Source of the DNA: Leptospira harrisiae
GTDB lineage: Bacteria > Spirochaetota > Leptospiria > Leptospirales > Leptospiraceae
Direction of reading: 5' to 3'
Length of the DNA: 64,000 nt
Assembly (NCBI RefSeq): GCF_002811945.1
Contig: NZ_NPDX01000003.1
Coordinates: 248,001 to 312,000 of the forward strand
Positions 1 through 8,871 of this stretch are shown piece after piece (position 1 is the first letter of the stretch; the number at the start of each line of letters is the position of its first letter). The notes under the pieces were generated by a model. The model had not been told where the DNA came from. It was given only the letters and a program-made list of their open reading frames with translations, and made no database searches. Both the position numbers and the translations under genes were made by a program.

Positions 1-921
1 CTGGAAACCATGGATGATTCAGCACTTAACATTCAAGTCGAGTCAACCAATCTATTTTGCAGAATGAACCCTTCGCAGAAAAACAGGATCATTTTAGCTT
101 TAAAACAAAGAGGTCATGTGGTTGGTTATTTAGGTGACGGAGTAAACGATGCTCCTTCACTTCATTCAGCAGACGTTGGATTGTCAGTAGATTCTGCAGT
201 GGATGTAGCCAAAGAAGCAGCAGATATGATTCTGTTAGACCATGATTTACGCGTGTTATATGATGGTGTTCAAGAAGGAAGGAGAACTTTTGGAAATATC
301 ATGAAATACATTATGATGGGTACAAGCTCTAATTTTGGAAATATGTTTAGTATGGCCGGAGCCGCGTTGTTTTTACCATTTCTACCAATGTTACCCACAC
401 AAATTCTCCTTAATAACTTTTTATATGACCTTTCGGAAGTGCCAATTCCATTAGATGAGGTGGATAAAGAAGAATTAAAATTTCCTCGAGTGATGGACAT
501 TAGTTTCATTCGCAATTTTATGTTAACGATAGGACCGATTAGCTCTGCCTTCGACTTTTTAACTTTTTATGTGATGTTAACTATTTTAAATGCAAACGAA
601 GCATTGTTTCAAACGGGTTGGTTTGTGGAATCCCTTTGTACACAAGTTTTAGTAATATTTATCATTAGAACAAGAGGGAATCCACTGAAAAGTAGGCCTC
701 ATCGATTGCTTGCGATTGTATCACTCAGCGTTGCAGCAATTGGAGCTTTTTTGCCATTCACTTCTGTAGGAACCTATTTTGGACTAGTTCCACCACCTTT
801 GGAATTTTATCTTATCTTGGCCTCTATGGTTGTGATTTATTTAGTGATCGTAGAATCAGTAAAACAAATTTTTTACTATGTTCATGATCAAAAAATGAAA
901 CTCTTGCGCCAGGGATCGTAG
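1..921 (+). CDS. mgtA: Magnesium-translocating P-type ATPase, C-terminal part (5' end outside window)
   Basis: The reading frame is open from the first base, so the gene begins upstream and only the last ~306 codons are here. The visible part carries the P-type ATPase hinge motif GDGVNDAPSL, about 45 codons in, followed by the AADMILLD stretch and then five or six hydrophobic segments forming the C-terminal membrane domain. The NNFLYDLSEVPIPLDEVD loop in the fifth/sixth transmembrane region fits the MgtA/MgtB Mg2+ importers rather than Ca2+ or heavy-metal pumps. Its inferred role is ATP-driven Mg2+ uptake at the inner membrane. A perfect 8-bp hairpin follows the stop. MgtA and MgtB cannot be told apart from this fragment. 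Confidence 0.85.
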   Translation: METMDDSALNIQVESTNLFCRMNPSQKNRIILALKQRGHVVGYLGDGVNDAPSLHSADVGLSVDSAVDVAKEAADMILLDHDLRVLYDGVQEGRRTFGNIMKYIMMGTSSNFGNMFSMAGAALFLPFLPMLPTQILLNNFLYDLSEVPIPLDEVDKEELKFPRVMDISFIRNFMLTIGPISSAFDFLTFYVMLTILNANEALFQTGWFVESLCTQVLVIFIIRTRGNPLKSRPHRLLAIVSLSVAAIGAFLPFTSVGTYFGLVPPPLEFYLILASMVVIYLVIVESVKQIFYYVHDQKMKLLRQGS

Positions 922-929
922 CGAAAATC

Positions 930-949
930 CTTTGCACGAATGTGCAAAG
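930..949 (+). terminator. Hairpin just after the P-type ATPase stop codon
   Basis: CTTTGCAC and GTGCAAAG form a perfect 8-bp stem around a GAAT loop, 9 nt after the stop. No T-run follows, so it may stabilise or process the transcript rather than terminate it. Confidence 0.4.
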
Positions 950-951
950 AT

Positions 952-1029
952 TGGAGCGGAGAGCCCGGTCGAGTCATCAATAGATACCAATGGTACAACC
1001 AAATCGAGGCGCCCCGGTCCAAACGGATG
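952..1029. repeat. GC-rich, partly self-complementary extragenic element
   Basis: This stretch is far more GC-rich than its surroundings. Its ends (GGAGCGG near 953 and CCGGTCC ending at 1020) can pair, and inner TCGAG and CGCCCCGG segments allow further pairing. It lies between the convergent ends of the ATPase and EF-hand genes. From memory, similar GGAGCGGA..GCCCGG..GGCGCCCC stretches recur in genomes of saprophytic leptospires, but I cannot confirm copy number here. A possibly related GC island containing GGAGCGGA on the minus strand lies near 35041-35100. Confidence 0.35.
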
Positions 1030-1368
1030 TCATTCGGATGGTTTTTTCTTTTTATCGTTTTTCTTTGATTTTGCCTCTTTGGCTTTTTCGTTCATTTCCT
1101 CTTTTTTCTCTTCCCGTTTTTCTTTTTTAGCAGATTTTATCTCTTCTAATGTAAGAGAGCCATCAGCGTCTTTGTCAAGTTCGGTGAAGAATCCATCATG
1201 GAACTTTTGCCATTCTTCTTTGGATACCTTGTTATCGGAGTTGGCGTCCATTTTTTTAAAATGTTCCCCTGCCATTCCATTTTTCCCGTGGCCCTCGTGG
1301 TCATGAGCAAAAACGGAAGTTACCGCAACAAAGGTTAAACCAGTCAAAACAGTTAGAATTTTTTTCAT
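1030..1368 (-). CDS. Exported EF-hand protein with charged Lys/Glu-rich tail
   Basis: The 112-residue product begins with a signal peptide (MKKILTVLTGLTFVAVTSVFA, cleavage probably after Ala21), followed by a His/Asp-rich stretch. Two canonical EF-hand loops follow: DANSDNKVSKEE (residues 41-52) and DKDADGSLTLEE (65-76). Both have Asp/Asn at positions 1, 3 and 5 and Glu at position 12, so both should bind Ca2+. Residues 80-112 are almost only Lys, Glu, Asp and Ala and are probably a disordered or helical tail. The likely role is a periplasmic or secreted calcium-binding protein; the partner is unknown. It is a stand-alone gene, convergent with the upstream ATPase. Confidence 0.8.
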   Translation of the reverse strand: MKKILTVLTGLTFVAVTSVFAHDHEGHGKNGMAGEHFKKMDANSDNKVSKEEWQKFHDGFFTELDKDADGSLTLEEIKSAKKEKREEKKEEMNEKAKEAKSKKNDKKKKPSE

Positions 1369-1525
1369 AAAAAACCTCTGCCGAATTTTTTAACAAATTT
1401 GGATTCGAGTCAACCCCTTCACGAACTTTTATCTTTGGAATTTTTTTATATTCATTCTATTTTTTTATATCCTTACGATTCTTGTTCGTTTATCATTTCT
1501 GTACGAATGTCCTTGGAAACAAACA

Positions 1526-2707
1526 ATGAACCAAAGAAAGTATTTAATCAATGTAGCATTTTTCCTTTTTATTTTTACGAGTTTTTCGATCCATACAGAA
1601 ACGACTGACAAAGAAGATTGCTCGAGACCCATTGCCGATCGTGACTGGGAAATTTCGCAATCGATCGAATCTGAATTTGATCAAAAAAAGTTTTGTTTGT
1701 ATGTGAATGAAATTAGTTCTGATGAAAGTGAATTCCATTCCTTCGTAATCGAAAGGCACGGAAAATTAATCGCAGAAGTTTATAACACAAGAAAAGATCA
1801 TCCGTTTAACAAACGCTATGGTCTAAGATTTCCTTTTGATGGGGAAACAAAATTTGATGCGAACATCTTACACGATGTGAGGTCAGTCAGTAAATCGGTT
1901 GTTTCTTTACTATTTGGAATTGCAATTGATAAAAAGATGATCGATAGAGTAGATATGCCAGTTCTTTCTTTTTATCCTGAGTTATCGATTCCCGCCGATG
2001 ATCCCAAACAAAAAATTACCTGGAGACACCTTTTAACAATGAGTAGTGGACTCGATTGGGAAGAATGGAGGTATGGATTTTTATTTAGTGATGAGACGAA
2101 ACTCCTTTGGAAAAAGGACATCCCTAGTTTTGTTTTTGATAGAGAAATGTTACAACCACCAGGAACGAAGTTCAAATACAATGGAGGAGGAACATCAGTT
2201 CTTTCGGCTATTCTAATTCAGAAAACTGGCAAACCATTAAAGGAACTAGCCAAAGAATGGTTATTTGATCCATTAGAAATTCAAAACTTTGAATGGGTAG
2301 AAGATCAAAATGGAAGAGCTCTTGCGCATGCAGGACTTAGACTAAAACCAAGAGATATGTTAAAGATAGGAAGGTTGGTTTTAAATCGTGGCAATTGGAA
2401 AGGAAAACAAATTGTTTCCAAACAATGGTTAAACGAATCTCTGGAACACCAAATAGATTCAGAAGTTAAAATATTTAGAAAAGATGGAAGGTCTCTTGGT
2501 TATGGATACCAATGGTGGCTCGGAGAAACAGTTTTTATGGAGAAAAAAATCCCTTGGTCATTGGCACTAGGGAATGGAGGCCAACTTATTTTTTCCATCC
2601 CTAGTTTAGATATGGTGATTGTCACCACAGCCGGTGGTTATGGAGATCCGACCGCCATCCAAAGAATTTTGGACCTTGTCGAAAAAATCATAACAACCGC
2701 TAAGTGA
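1526..2707 (+). CDS. Serine hydrolase of the class C beta-lactamase/PBP fold
   Basis: The 393-residue protein has an N-terminal signal segment (NVAFFLFIFTSFSIHT). The family's nucleophile motif SxxK is SVSK, with Ser at about residue 120, inside DVRSVSKSVVSLLFGIAID. Typical downstream blocks include WRHLLTMSSGLDW and the second motif region FKYNGGGTSVLSAIL, where YNG replaces the usual YxN. The third motif near the C-terminus is LGNGGQLIFSIP (GNGG instead of HxG/KTG). The family includes esterases, D-aminopeptidases and penicillin-binding-like enzymes. The substrate cannot be read from sequence; it is probably periplasmic and unlikely to be a true beta-lactamase. Confidence 0.8.
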   Translation: MNQRKYLINVAFFLFIFTSFSIHTETTDKEDCSRPIADRDWEISQSIESEFDQKKFCLYVNEISSDESEFHSFVIERHGKLIAEVYNTRKDHPFNKRYGLRFPFDGETKFDANILHDVRSVSKSVVSLLFGIAIDKKMIDRVDMPVLSFYPELSIPADDPKQKITWRHLLTMSSGLDWEEWRYGFLFSDETKLLWKKDIPSFVFDREMLQPPGTKFKYNGGGTSVLSAILIQKTGKPLKELAKEWLFDPLEIQNFEWVEDQNGRALAHAGLRLKPRDMLKIGRLVLNRGNWKGKQIVSKQWLNESLEHQIDSEVKIFRKDGRSLGYGYQWWLGETVFMEKKIPWSLALGNGGQLIFSIPSLDMVIVTTAGGYGDPTAIQRILDLVEKIITTAK

Positions 2708-2724
2708 AATGTTACATCCCCTGT

Positions 2725-4473
2725 TTACCCAAAATTTTGAATTCGATACAAAGAGGATTGAGCGATGGCGGCACTATCAATGACATAAGCCTTACAATCT
2801 TTTTCCCAAGTTTCTCTGATTTTAGAATCTTTGATTTGAGTAATGGATTTTTCGTATAACAAACTACAAATGTAACGAGTCATTTGGATCATTAGGTTTT
2901 CTGCAACAGTTTCTTTTTTTACTTCTTCCAAAATGTTACGCATCACACGAATGGATTCTTCTAACACTCTTTCTTGTTCCAAAAGAAATATTGAAGGTGA
3001 TAGAATTTCCGCTTTCAAAGAATTAAGATACTTTCTGAAGTTTCCGTCCCCCGCCATCCCTGCAAGGATAGCCCCTGTTGCTATACGAACATGAATTTGG
3101 CTTGTACCTTCATAAATGGTATTGATACGAGAATCTCTAAACATACGAGAGATATCGTAATCTTCAGTGTAACCGGCTCCACCAAACACTTGTACTGCTA
3201 AATTTGTACATTTATGTCCTTCTTCGGAACTATAATACTTTGCCATCGGTGTGAGTGTGGAGGCAAGTGTGGACCAGTATTTTACTTTTTCATCTTTTCG
3301 GATTTCTCTGTCATCTTTTCCAGCTTTTTCCATACGGATTTGGTGGTGTTGGTACATATCAATCACTCGAGCCGTTTCTAAAGTGAGAAGACGCATTGCA
3401 TTTGTTTCCCGTTTGATTTTATGAATCATCTCTGCCACGGCTGGAATTTCTCCAATTGGTTTTCCGAATTGTTTTCTTTCCTGCGCATACTTTACACATT
3501 CAAAATAAGCAGCAGCTCCCCCACCACATCCACCGGAAGCACTCACAAGACGCATAAAGTTTGTCATACCTGCCGTATAACGAGTGAGACCAAGGCCTTC
3601 TTCCCCTAAAATTTCACCGTAAGTATTGTCATAAACGATTTCACAAGTCGGCGAAGCATGGATTCCCATCTTTTTTTCGATGCCTGCCACAAATACATCT
3701 TCACTTTTAACAATGAATACAGAAAGACCTCTCGCGCCACCCTCTGATTTTCCAGTGCGTGCCAAAGTAAGAAGTAAAGCGGGATGGTCACCCAAACCAC
3801 ATCCTTGGGAAATAAATCGTTTGGTTCCTGTTAAACGGTAACTTCCATCCTCTTGTTTGACAGCGACTGTTCTTACATTATTAAGATCTGATCCGTAGTC
3901 AGGTTCCGTGAGAGACATGGCAAACAAACATTCACCGTTGGCAGCCTTTGTGGCATAAGTTTCCACTTGTTCTGGGGTTCCGAACCGGTCCACAATTTGT
4001 GCTAAGTTGAGTAAGGTAGTTGTCATACAAAATGCAACATCGGCTCTTGCCATAAGCATTGCATACAGTGCACCAACAGTTGCTGGGAATGCAAGACCAC
4101 CGGCTTCTCTGGAAAGAGAATATGCCATAAGGCCGGTGTTACGAAATTTTTCGTAGATCTCTATGGTTTCTTTAGGAAAAATTACCTTTCCATTGGAATA
4201 CTTAAGTTCATTCCGATCCATGGATTGGGATTTTTGAGAGACGTCGTTTCCAAAAAAATCTCCCATTGCATCCAAACTGGAAGTGTATAATTCGAAGGCT
4301 TCTTCTTTTGTGGACGGAGCCATTTCATAACGAGGGTTATTTGTTTTTACAAATGTTTGGTGGTCAAAAAAACCTTCCCCTTCGGTTTCTTTGATGATGG
4401 AGTCCCAATCCAATAGTTGGTTAAAAATTACCTGTAAATCTTCGTCTTCTGAAAAATAGTTATTTGCGATCAT
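2725..4473 (-). CDS. Acyl-CoA dehydrogenase
   Basis: A 582-residue FAD flavoprotein catalysing alpha,beta-dehydrogenation of acyl-CoA, the first step of beta-oxidation. Visible family blocks are the AMSLTEPDYGSDL flavin-binding segment, GTKRFISQGCG, and the C-terminal MFRDSRINTIYEGTSQIH block, whose Glu is the usual catalytic base position. The extra C-terminal ~100 residues fit the longer bacterial acyl-CoA dehydrogenases of about 580-600 residues. AGGAG lies 7 nt before the ATG, which supports the start. It is the second gene of an operon with the dienoyl-CoA reductase (10-nt gap), read away from the TetR gene. Chain-length preference is not determinable. Confidence 0.92.
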   Translation of the reverse strand: MIANNYFSEDEDLQVIFNQLLDWDSIIKETEGEGFFDHQTFVKTNNPRYEMAPSTKEEAFELYTSSLDAMGDFFGNDVSQKSQSMDRNELKYSNGKVIFPKETIEIYEKFRNTGLMAYSLSREAGGLAFPATVGALYAMLMARADVAFCMTTTLLNLAQIVDRFGTPEQVETYATKAANGECLFAMSLTEPDYGSDLNNVRTVAVKQEDGSYRLTGTKRFISQGCGLGDHPALLLTLARTGKSEGGARGLSVFIVKSEDVFVAGIEKKMGIHASPTCEIVYDNTYGEILGEEGLGLTRYTAGMTNFMRLVSASGGCGGGAAAYFECVKYAQERKQFGKPIGEIPAVAEMIHKIKRETNAMRLLTLETARVIDMYQHHQIRMEKAGKDDREIRKDEKVKYWSTLASTLTPMAKYYSSEEGHKCTNLAVQVFGGAGYTEDYDISRMFRDSRINTIYEGTSQIHVRIATGAILAGMAGDGNFRKYLNSLKAEILSPSIFLLEQERVLEESIRVMRNILEEVKKETVAENLMIQMTRYICSLLYEKSITQIKDSKIRETWEKDCKAYVIDSAAIAQSSLYRIQNFG

Positions 4474-4483
4474 GTTTTATCTC

Positions 4484-6481
4484 CTAATGAATGCTATGCG
4501 CAGCATCTAAACCTTCTAAAAATGCCCTTTTGGCATCGATGTTCCTTGGATCTTTTGCTCCACCAATCACGATGGTTTGTTTGTTTGGGTATTTGGTTTG
4601 GTATTCTTCTAAAACTGAAGACTCCTTTTCCTGACCAACACACAAAATTAGAGAATCACAAGGATACAAAAATTCCTCTCCGTTTTTTAATTCTACTTTT
4701 AAACCCTCTTTTGTGACCTCTTTGTAAGTCAGTCCATGATAGAACTCAACTCCCACAGACTCTAACTCTTGTTTGAGTGCCCAAAATGTTGTTGGCCCAA
4801 GACCCGCTCCGTGTTTTCCATTTCTACGAAACACAGCTACATCCCGGTGCGCTTTTTCTTTTTGAACTACTGCATTGGTAAAAGAGCTGATATTGTATTT
4901 TTTATCATATGAAATTAAAGTAGGATCTTCCTCTTCTGTCAACCTGTGAGCTACATCCACTCCAATTCCCCCTCCACCAATCACTGCCACACGTTTGCCT
5001 GGTTTGAATTTTCCCGTGAGATACTCAGTATAATTTCCAGACGGAAGATTTTCTAGTCCTTTTAAGGAAAACTCACGCGGTTTCACACCACTGGCAAAAA
5101 TCGTAACATCGGGATTTTCTGTTTCTAACAATGTTAAGGTTGCATCTGTATTCAAACGAATGTCTACACCAAGGGCTGGAAGTTCATTGGTAAAATAACG
5201 AATCGTTTCTTTAAACTCCGACTTACCCGGAATGTTGGATGCTAGTTGGAATTGTCCACCAAGGACATTTGCCTTTTCGACTAAAGTGACTTTATGTCCA
5301 AGACTGGCACTGGCTCGTGCTGCTTCTAGACCAGCAGGGCCTGTTCCAATCACTAGAACTTTTTTCGGATCCTTTGTTTTTGGTTTCGAATATTCTAATT
5401 CATGTACAGCTTCTGGATTTACGATACAAGAAACAAATTTTTCTTGGAAGGCGTGATCCAGACAAGCTTGGTTACAAGCCACGCAAGTGTTGATTCGTTC
5501 CGACATTCCCTCTTGGAATTTTTTTACGATGGCTGGATCGGCAAGGAATGGCCTTGCCATGGAAATGATATCGGCCCTATTTTCATCAAAAACTCTTTGC
5601 ATGGTAATCGGATCATTGACTCGGTTGGAGGCAATGATAGGAACACCAGGTGTATTTTCTTTGATCCGACTGGCGATGGAAACCCAAGCCCCTCTTGGAA
5701 CTAGTTGGCTTATGGTTGGGATTCTTGATTCATGCCAACCAATGCCTATATTGAGTGCAGAAACTTTTTCATCTCGTAAAACTTGTGCTAGCTGAATCAC
5801 TTCCTCAAAACTTGGATTTCCTGGGATAAGATCAATTCCCGACATTCTGAAAATTACAGGAAAACCTTCGGGTAATTGTTTTTTAACGGCACGAAGGACT
5901 TCTATGGATAAGTTCATCCTTCTTTTGGCATCTCCACCAAAATAATCATCTCTCTTGTTCGTTACAGCAGAAAAAAACTGATTTAAGAGATAACCTTCGC
6001 TTCCCATAATTTCGACGGCACCAAACCCCGATTCATGTGCCAGTTTTGCAGCAAGTCCAAAGTCTTCGATGGTTTTCCAACACTCCTCTTCTGTAAGGGC
6101 TTTTGGCACATAACGATTGATTGGTGCACGAATGGCCGAAGGTGCTACACAATTTCTGTCTGCGGCATAACGTCCTGCATGAAAAAGTTGGGCACACATA
6201 GTTCCTTTGCCTAAAAGAAGTTCGTTCATACGTTTTAACTCTTTGGCATGGTCTGGATTTTGGATGTTAAAAAAAGTACGAGATCCTTTTCCTTCCTCAT
6301 TCACACTGATCCCACCCGTAACGATAAGAGACACTCCACCTTCAAAACGTTTGCCATAAAAGGCAGCCATTCTTTCGGCAGTGCCGGTTTCTCCTTCCAC
6401 ACCAAGGTGCATGGATCCCATAATAAAACGATTGGGGAGTGTTAAGTTTCCAATGGAAATAGGTGAAAATGCTGTATTCAT
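4484..6481 (-). CDS. fadH: 2,4-dienoyl-CoA reductase-like NADH:flavin oxidoreductase (FadH family)
   Basis: The 665-residue length matches bacterial FadH. The N-terminal old-yellow-enzyme TIM barrel (residues ~1-340) binds FMN. A CVACNQACLD...SCIVNPE cluster provides the four cysteines for a 4Fe-4S centre. The C-terminal half has two Rossmann motifs, VLVIGTGPAGLEAA (FAD) and VAVIGGGGIGVDVA (NADPH). FadH removes 4,5-cis double bonds during beta-oxidation of unsaturated fatty acids. It is the first gene of the operon with the acyl-CoA dehydrogenase, and its promoter region contains two TetR-type operators shared with the divergent regulator. A related trimethylamine-dehydrogenase-like enzyme is possible, but the context favours fatty-acid oxidation. 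Confidence 0.87.
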   Translation of the reverse strand: MNTAFSPISIGNLTLPNRFIMGSMHLGVEGETGTAERMAAFYGKRFEGGVSLIVTGGISVNEEGKGSRTFFNIQNPDHAKELKRMNELLLGKGTMCAQLFHAGRYAADRNCVAPSAIRAPINRYVPKALTEEECWKTIEDFGLAAKLAHESGFGAVEIMGSEGYLLNQFFSAVTNKRDDYFGGDAKRRMNLSIEVLRAVKKQLPEGFPVIFRMSGIDLIPGNPSFEEVIQLAQVLRDEKVSALNIGIGWHESRIPTISQLVPRGAWVSIASRIKENTPGVPIIASNRVNDPITMQRVFDENRADIISMARPFLADPAIVKKFQEGMSERINTCVACNQACLDHAFQEKFVSCIVNPEAVHELEYSKPKTKDPKKVLVIGTGPAGLEAARASASLGHKVTLVEKANVLGGQFQLASNIPGKSEFKETIRYFTNELPALGVDIRLNTDATLTLLETENPDVTIFASGVKPREFSLKGLENLPSGNYTEYLTGKFKPGKRVAVIGGGGIGVDVAHRLTEEEDPTLISYDKKYNISSFTNAVVQKEKAHRDVAVFRRNGKHGAGLGPTTFWALKQELESVGVEFYHGLTYKEVTKEGLKVELKNGEEFLYPCDSLILCVGQEKESSVLEEYQTKYPNKQTIVIGGAKDPRNIDAKRAFLEGLDAAHSIH

Positions 6482-6510
6482 ACTCGTTAAAAATCCTTAA
6501 ATCCGAATAA

Positions 6511-6525
6511 TTTACCATTGGTAAT
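6511..6525. promoter_or_regulatory. Operator 1 in the fadH/TetR divergent promoter
   Basis: TTTACCATTGGTAAT has arms TTTACC and GGTAAT around a 3-nt centre. It is nearly identical in layout to the second site at 6554-6568, lies ~30 nt upstream of the fadH start, and is probably bound by the divergent TetR protein. Confidence 0.65.
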
Positions 6526-6553
6526 ATTTAAATCAACTTAGGCAAGCCGTAAA

Positions 6554-6568
6554 ATTACCACCGGTAAT
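6554..6568. promoter_or_regulatory. Operator 2 in the fadH/TetR divergent promoter
   Basis: ATTACCACCGGTAAT is a perfect inverted repeat (ATTACC/GGTAAT, 3-nt centre), 43 bp centre to centre from operator 1 and ~42 nt upstream of the TetR start. This fits autoregulation plus repression of the beta-oxidation operon. Confidence 0.65.
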
Positions 6569-6609
6569 TAACACTAGTCATTAAAAGACTGAAACGTAGA
6601 ATTGGGGAA

Positions 6610-7266
6610 ATGGCGGTTTCTAAAAAAAAAATAGGTCCCAAAAAACCAAAACCAGTGGGTCGCCCTTCCAAAGAAAATGGGCTCAATGTCCGTGAGGCTC
6701 TCATCCACGCAGGAGTGGAACTTCTCGAAAACACATCATTAGAAGATATTTCTTTACGCAAAGTGGCCGCAAAAGCCGGAGTGAGTCATGTCGCAAGTTA
6801 CCATCATTTTGAAAATAAACATGCCTTATTTGCGGCGATTGCCGAGATCGGTTTTCAAAAGTATTTTGAAACTTACCAAAACGAATTACAAAAAACAGAT
6901 AAAGACTTCAAGGGAAGATACCTAGCCCTTGGATGGACCTACTTTCAATTCATTATGGCCAACAGACAGTTCGCAAGGATTATGTTTGGTGGGACAGGAG
7001 TGGATGTAAAAACCCATCCCAGTTTACTCGCAGTATCAAGAAGAACCTATCGGCAGTTACACGAAATCATTCGAATGGGCCAAAACCTAGGACATTTAGA
7101 AAAAGGGAATACAAGAGAAAAAACCTTAGCCTCTTGGGCCATGATCCATGGAATTGCTATGTTGTTTTTGGAAGGTCGTTTGCAGATGAAAAACGATATA
7201 AAGGAAATGGAAAAATTCATCCAAACCGTAACCGAGTATGCATACGTAGGAATGAAATCCGTATAA
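6610..7266 (+). CDS. TetR-family regulator of the divergent beta-oxidation operon
   Basis: A 218-residue protein with a Lys/Pro-rich leader (residues 1-25) and a TetR helix-turn-helix: DISLRKVAAKAGVSHVASYHHFENKHALFAAI (about residues 50-80). The C-terminal ligand/dimerisation domain resembles that of TetR proteins which sense acyl-CoA or other organic ligands. It is divergent from fadH/acyl-CoA dehydrogenase, with two matching inverted repeats between them. The simplest reading is a repressor of its own gene and of the operon, released by an acyl-CoA. The ligand is inferred from context only. GGGG 3 nt before the ATG is a weak ribosome site. Confidence 0.87.
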   Translation: MAVSKKKIGPKKPKPVGRPSKENGLNVREALIHAGVELLENTSLEDISLRKVAAKAGVSHVASYHHFENKHALFAAIAEIGFQKYFETYQNELQKTDKDFKGRYLALGWTYFQFIMANRQFARIMFGGTGVDVKTHPSLLAVSRRTYRQLHEIIRMGQNLGHLEKGNTREKTLASWAMIHGIAMLFLEGRLQMKNDIKEMEKFIQTVTEYAYVGMKSV

Positions 7267-7382
7267 CCCGGAACGTTCAGGATTCAAATCCCCTCCTATT
7301 CTCGAACAAACTGTCCAATCTCAATTGATAAATAAATTGCCTGATTGACAAAATTAGTTCTTAAAAACAACTTTGGTTAGTT

Positions 7383-8867
7383 ATGCGAAAATATAGGAAA
7401 AATCCAAGGTTTACTTTTCTATTTGTTTTCGTTCTTATTTGTTTTCAATTCCATTGTTTGTTAAACCCAATTGTTAGGGAACTTTTGGATTTAGATCCCT
7501 CCAAAAAAAAGGACAACCTTTTCAACTTAAGTATCCTTCTCGGTTTGTATGGGGGCCCTTCTGCCACCATCACTCCGTCTCTAGGATTTGTCATTCTTGC
7601 CAATACAAAAATCCGCGTGGTATTCAATCGGAGTATGAATCCGGACTCTTTATCTGCTACTTTGGGAATTCCTCTAGGCCAAACTTGGTCAGATACGTAT
7701 GCGGTAAATGATACGGTGGTTCTTTCCGGTACCATACCACTAGGAACAAATACCTTTCTGTTGGATGGGGCAGATGCAAATGGATTTCCTTTACCTACAA
7801 TTATAGGAAGTTATACGGTTCTAGCTTCCAATACAAATTTATACTATGTCAGTCCCTCTGGAAATAATGGAAATTCAGGAACCAGTCCGGGAAGTGCCAA
7901 ACTCACAATTCCTTCTACCATTACGGGAGCGACCGCTCCCGCAGCCATTTTGGTCTCTGAAGGGCACTTTCCTGTGGACAGTGGCCTCGGGACTCAAGTT
8001 AGTTTAGTAAATAATGTTTCGTTATACGGTGGATTTAGTTCTGATTTTTTAAATCGAAATTCAAATCTTTACATTTCAAAAATCATTGATACAACTACAT
8101 CCGTCGTTCCAGATACCCTCACAATTAATGCGGGTGCAACCATCACGGCAACGACAGTTATAGATGGATTTACCATTCAAGGATCATCGAACCCGAATGT
8201 TACGGGAACATCCATGGCGATCTACTGTTTTTCTGGTTCACCAACAATCACAAACAACCGCGTGGAAGCTGGCACAATTGCTAACGGTAATTCGGCGGGA
8301 ATTCTTTTAGAGTCATCTTCTGCAATAATATCAAACAATACCATTCATGGAGGAGTTTCGACAGTTCAATCTACCTTTGGAATCTCTGTTGGACTTAGTT
8401 CCTCACCAATCATTACCGGTAATGTCATTTTTGGAGGAATTGCTTTAGATTCTGCTCATGGAATTTATAACACTCCTCATGCAAATACGCCCACAATCTT
8501 AAGTAATACCATTGATGGAGGTACAGGAAATATTTCTTATGCATTTAACACAAGTCATCCTTCCAATTCGGTTGTCACTAGTAACATTCTGAATGGTGGA
8601 ACAGGAAACGTAAGTTATGCGATATACCAGGGTGCAGGAGCCAGTGATGTCGGAATTTATCAGTTCAACACACTTTTTACTTCTGGTGGAGCCATTCGGT
8701 ATTGTTTGTATGAAAATGGAGGATCCAATCCAATTAGTTTTAATGGAAACCGACTTTTCGGTTGCCAAACAGCACTTTACTTTGATGAAGGATTGAACCC
8801 AATAAACAGTATAACAACTATTAACGGGGGAACTATTGGTGGACCTACTTATTCAGGAAATTACTGA
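7383..8867 (+). CDS. Lipoprotein with Ig-like N-terminus and right-handed beta-helix repeats
   Basis: The 494-residue protein has a basic, strongly hydrophobic N-terminus ending in FQFHC, so Cys25 is probably the lipidated residue. Residues ~75-145 resemble a bacterial Ig-like domain (IRVVFNRSMNPDSLSATLG, then VVLSGTIPLGTNTFLLDG). From ~160 the sequence is Ser/Thr/Asn/Gly-rich with repeated ~25-residue units of the type PTITNNRVEAGT, AIISNNTIHGG, PIITGNVIFGG and PTILSNTIDGG. This is the ladder pattern of a parallel beta-helix (DUF1565-like). It is probably surface-exposed and could bind or cleave a polysaccharide; no catalytic motif is recognised. It converges on the TetR gene, with 4 nt between stops. 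Confidence 0.75.
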   Translation: MRKYRKNPRFTFLFVFVLICFQFHCLLNPIVRELLDLDPSKKKDNLFNLSILLGLYGGPSATITPSLGFVILANTKIRVVFNRSMNPDSLSATLGIPLGQTWSDTYAVNDTVVLSGTIPLGTNTFLLDGADANGFPLPTIIGSYTVLASNTNLYYVSPSGNNGNSGTSPGSAKLTIPSTITGATAPAAILVSEGHFPVDSGLGTQVSLVNNVSLYGGFSSDFLNRNSNLYISKIIDTTTSVVPDTLTINAGATITATTVIDGFTIQGSSNPNVTGTSMAIYCFSGSPTITNNRVEAGTIANGNSAGILLESSSAIISNNTIHGGVSTVQSTFGISVGLSSSPIITGNVIFGGIALDSAHGIYNTPHANTPTILSNTIDGGTGNISYAFNTSHPSNSVVTSNILNGGTGNVSYAIYQGAGASDVGIYQFNTLFTSGGAIRYCLYENGGSNPISFNGNRLFGCQTALYFDEGLNPINSITTINGGTIGGPTYSGNY

Positions 8868-8871
8868 ATTT

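Noticed and set aside
932..1306. Plus-strand frame of 124 codons over the EF-hand gene
   Set aside because: It is antisense to a gene with a clear signal peptide and two EF-hands; its product is Ser/Phe-rich, as expected of a shadow frame.
7270..7300. tRNA T-arm-like sequence (GGATTCAAATCC)
   Set aside because: The flanking bases do not form a 5-bp T stem, and no anticodon or acceptor arms can be found.
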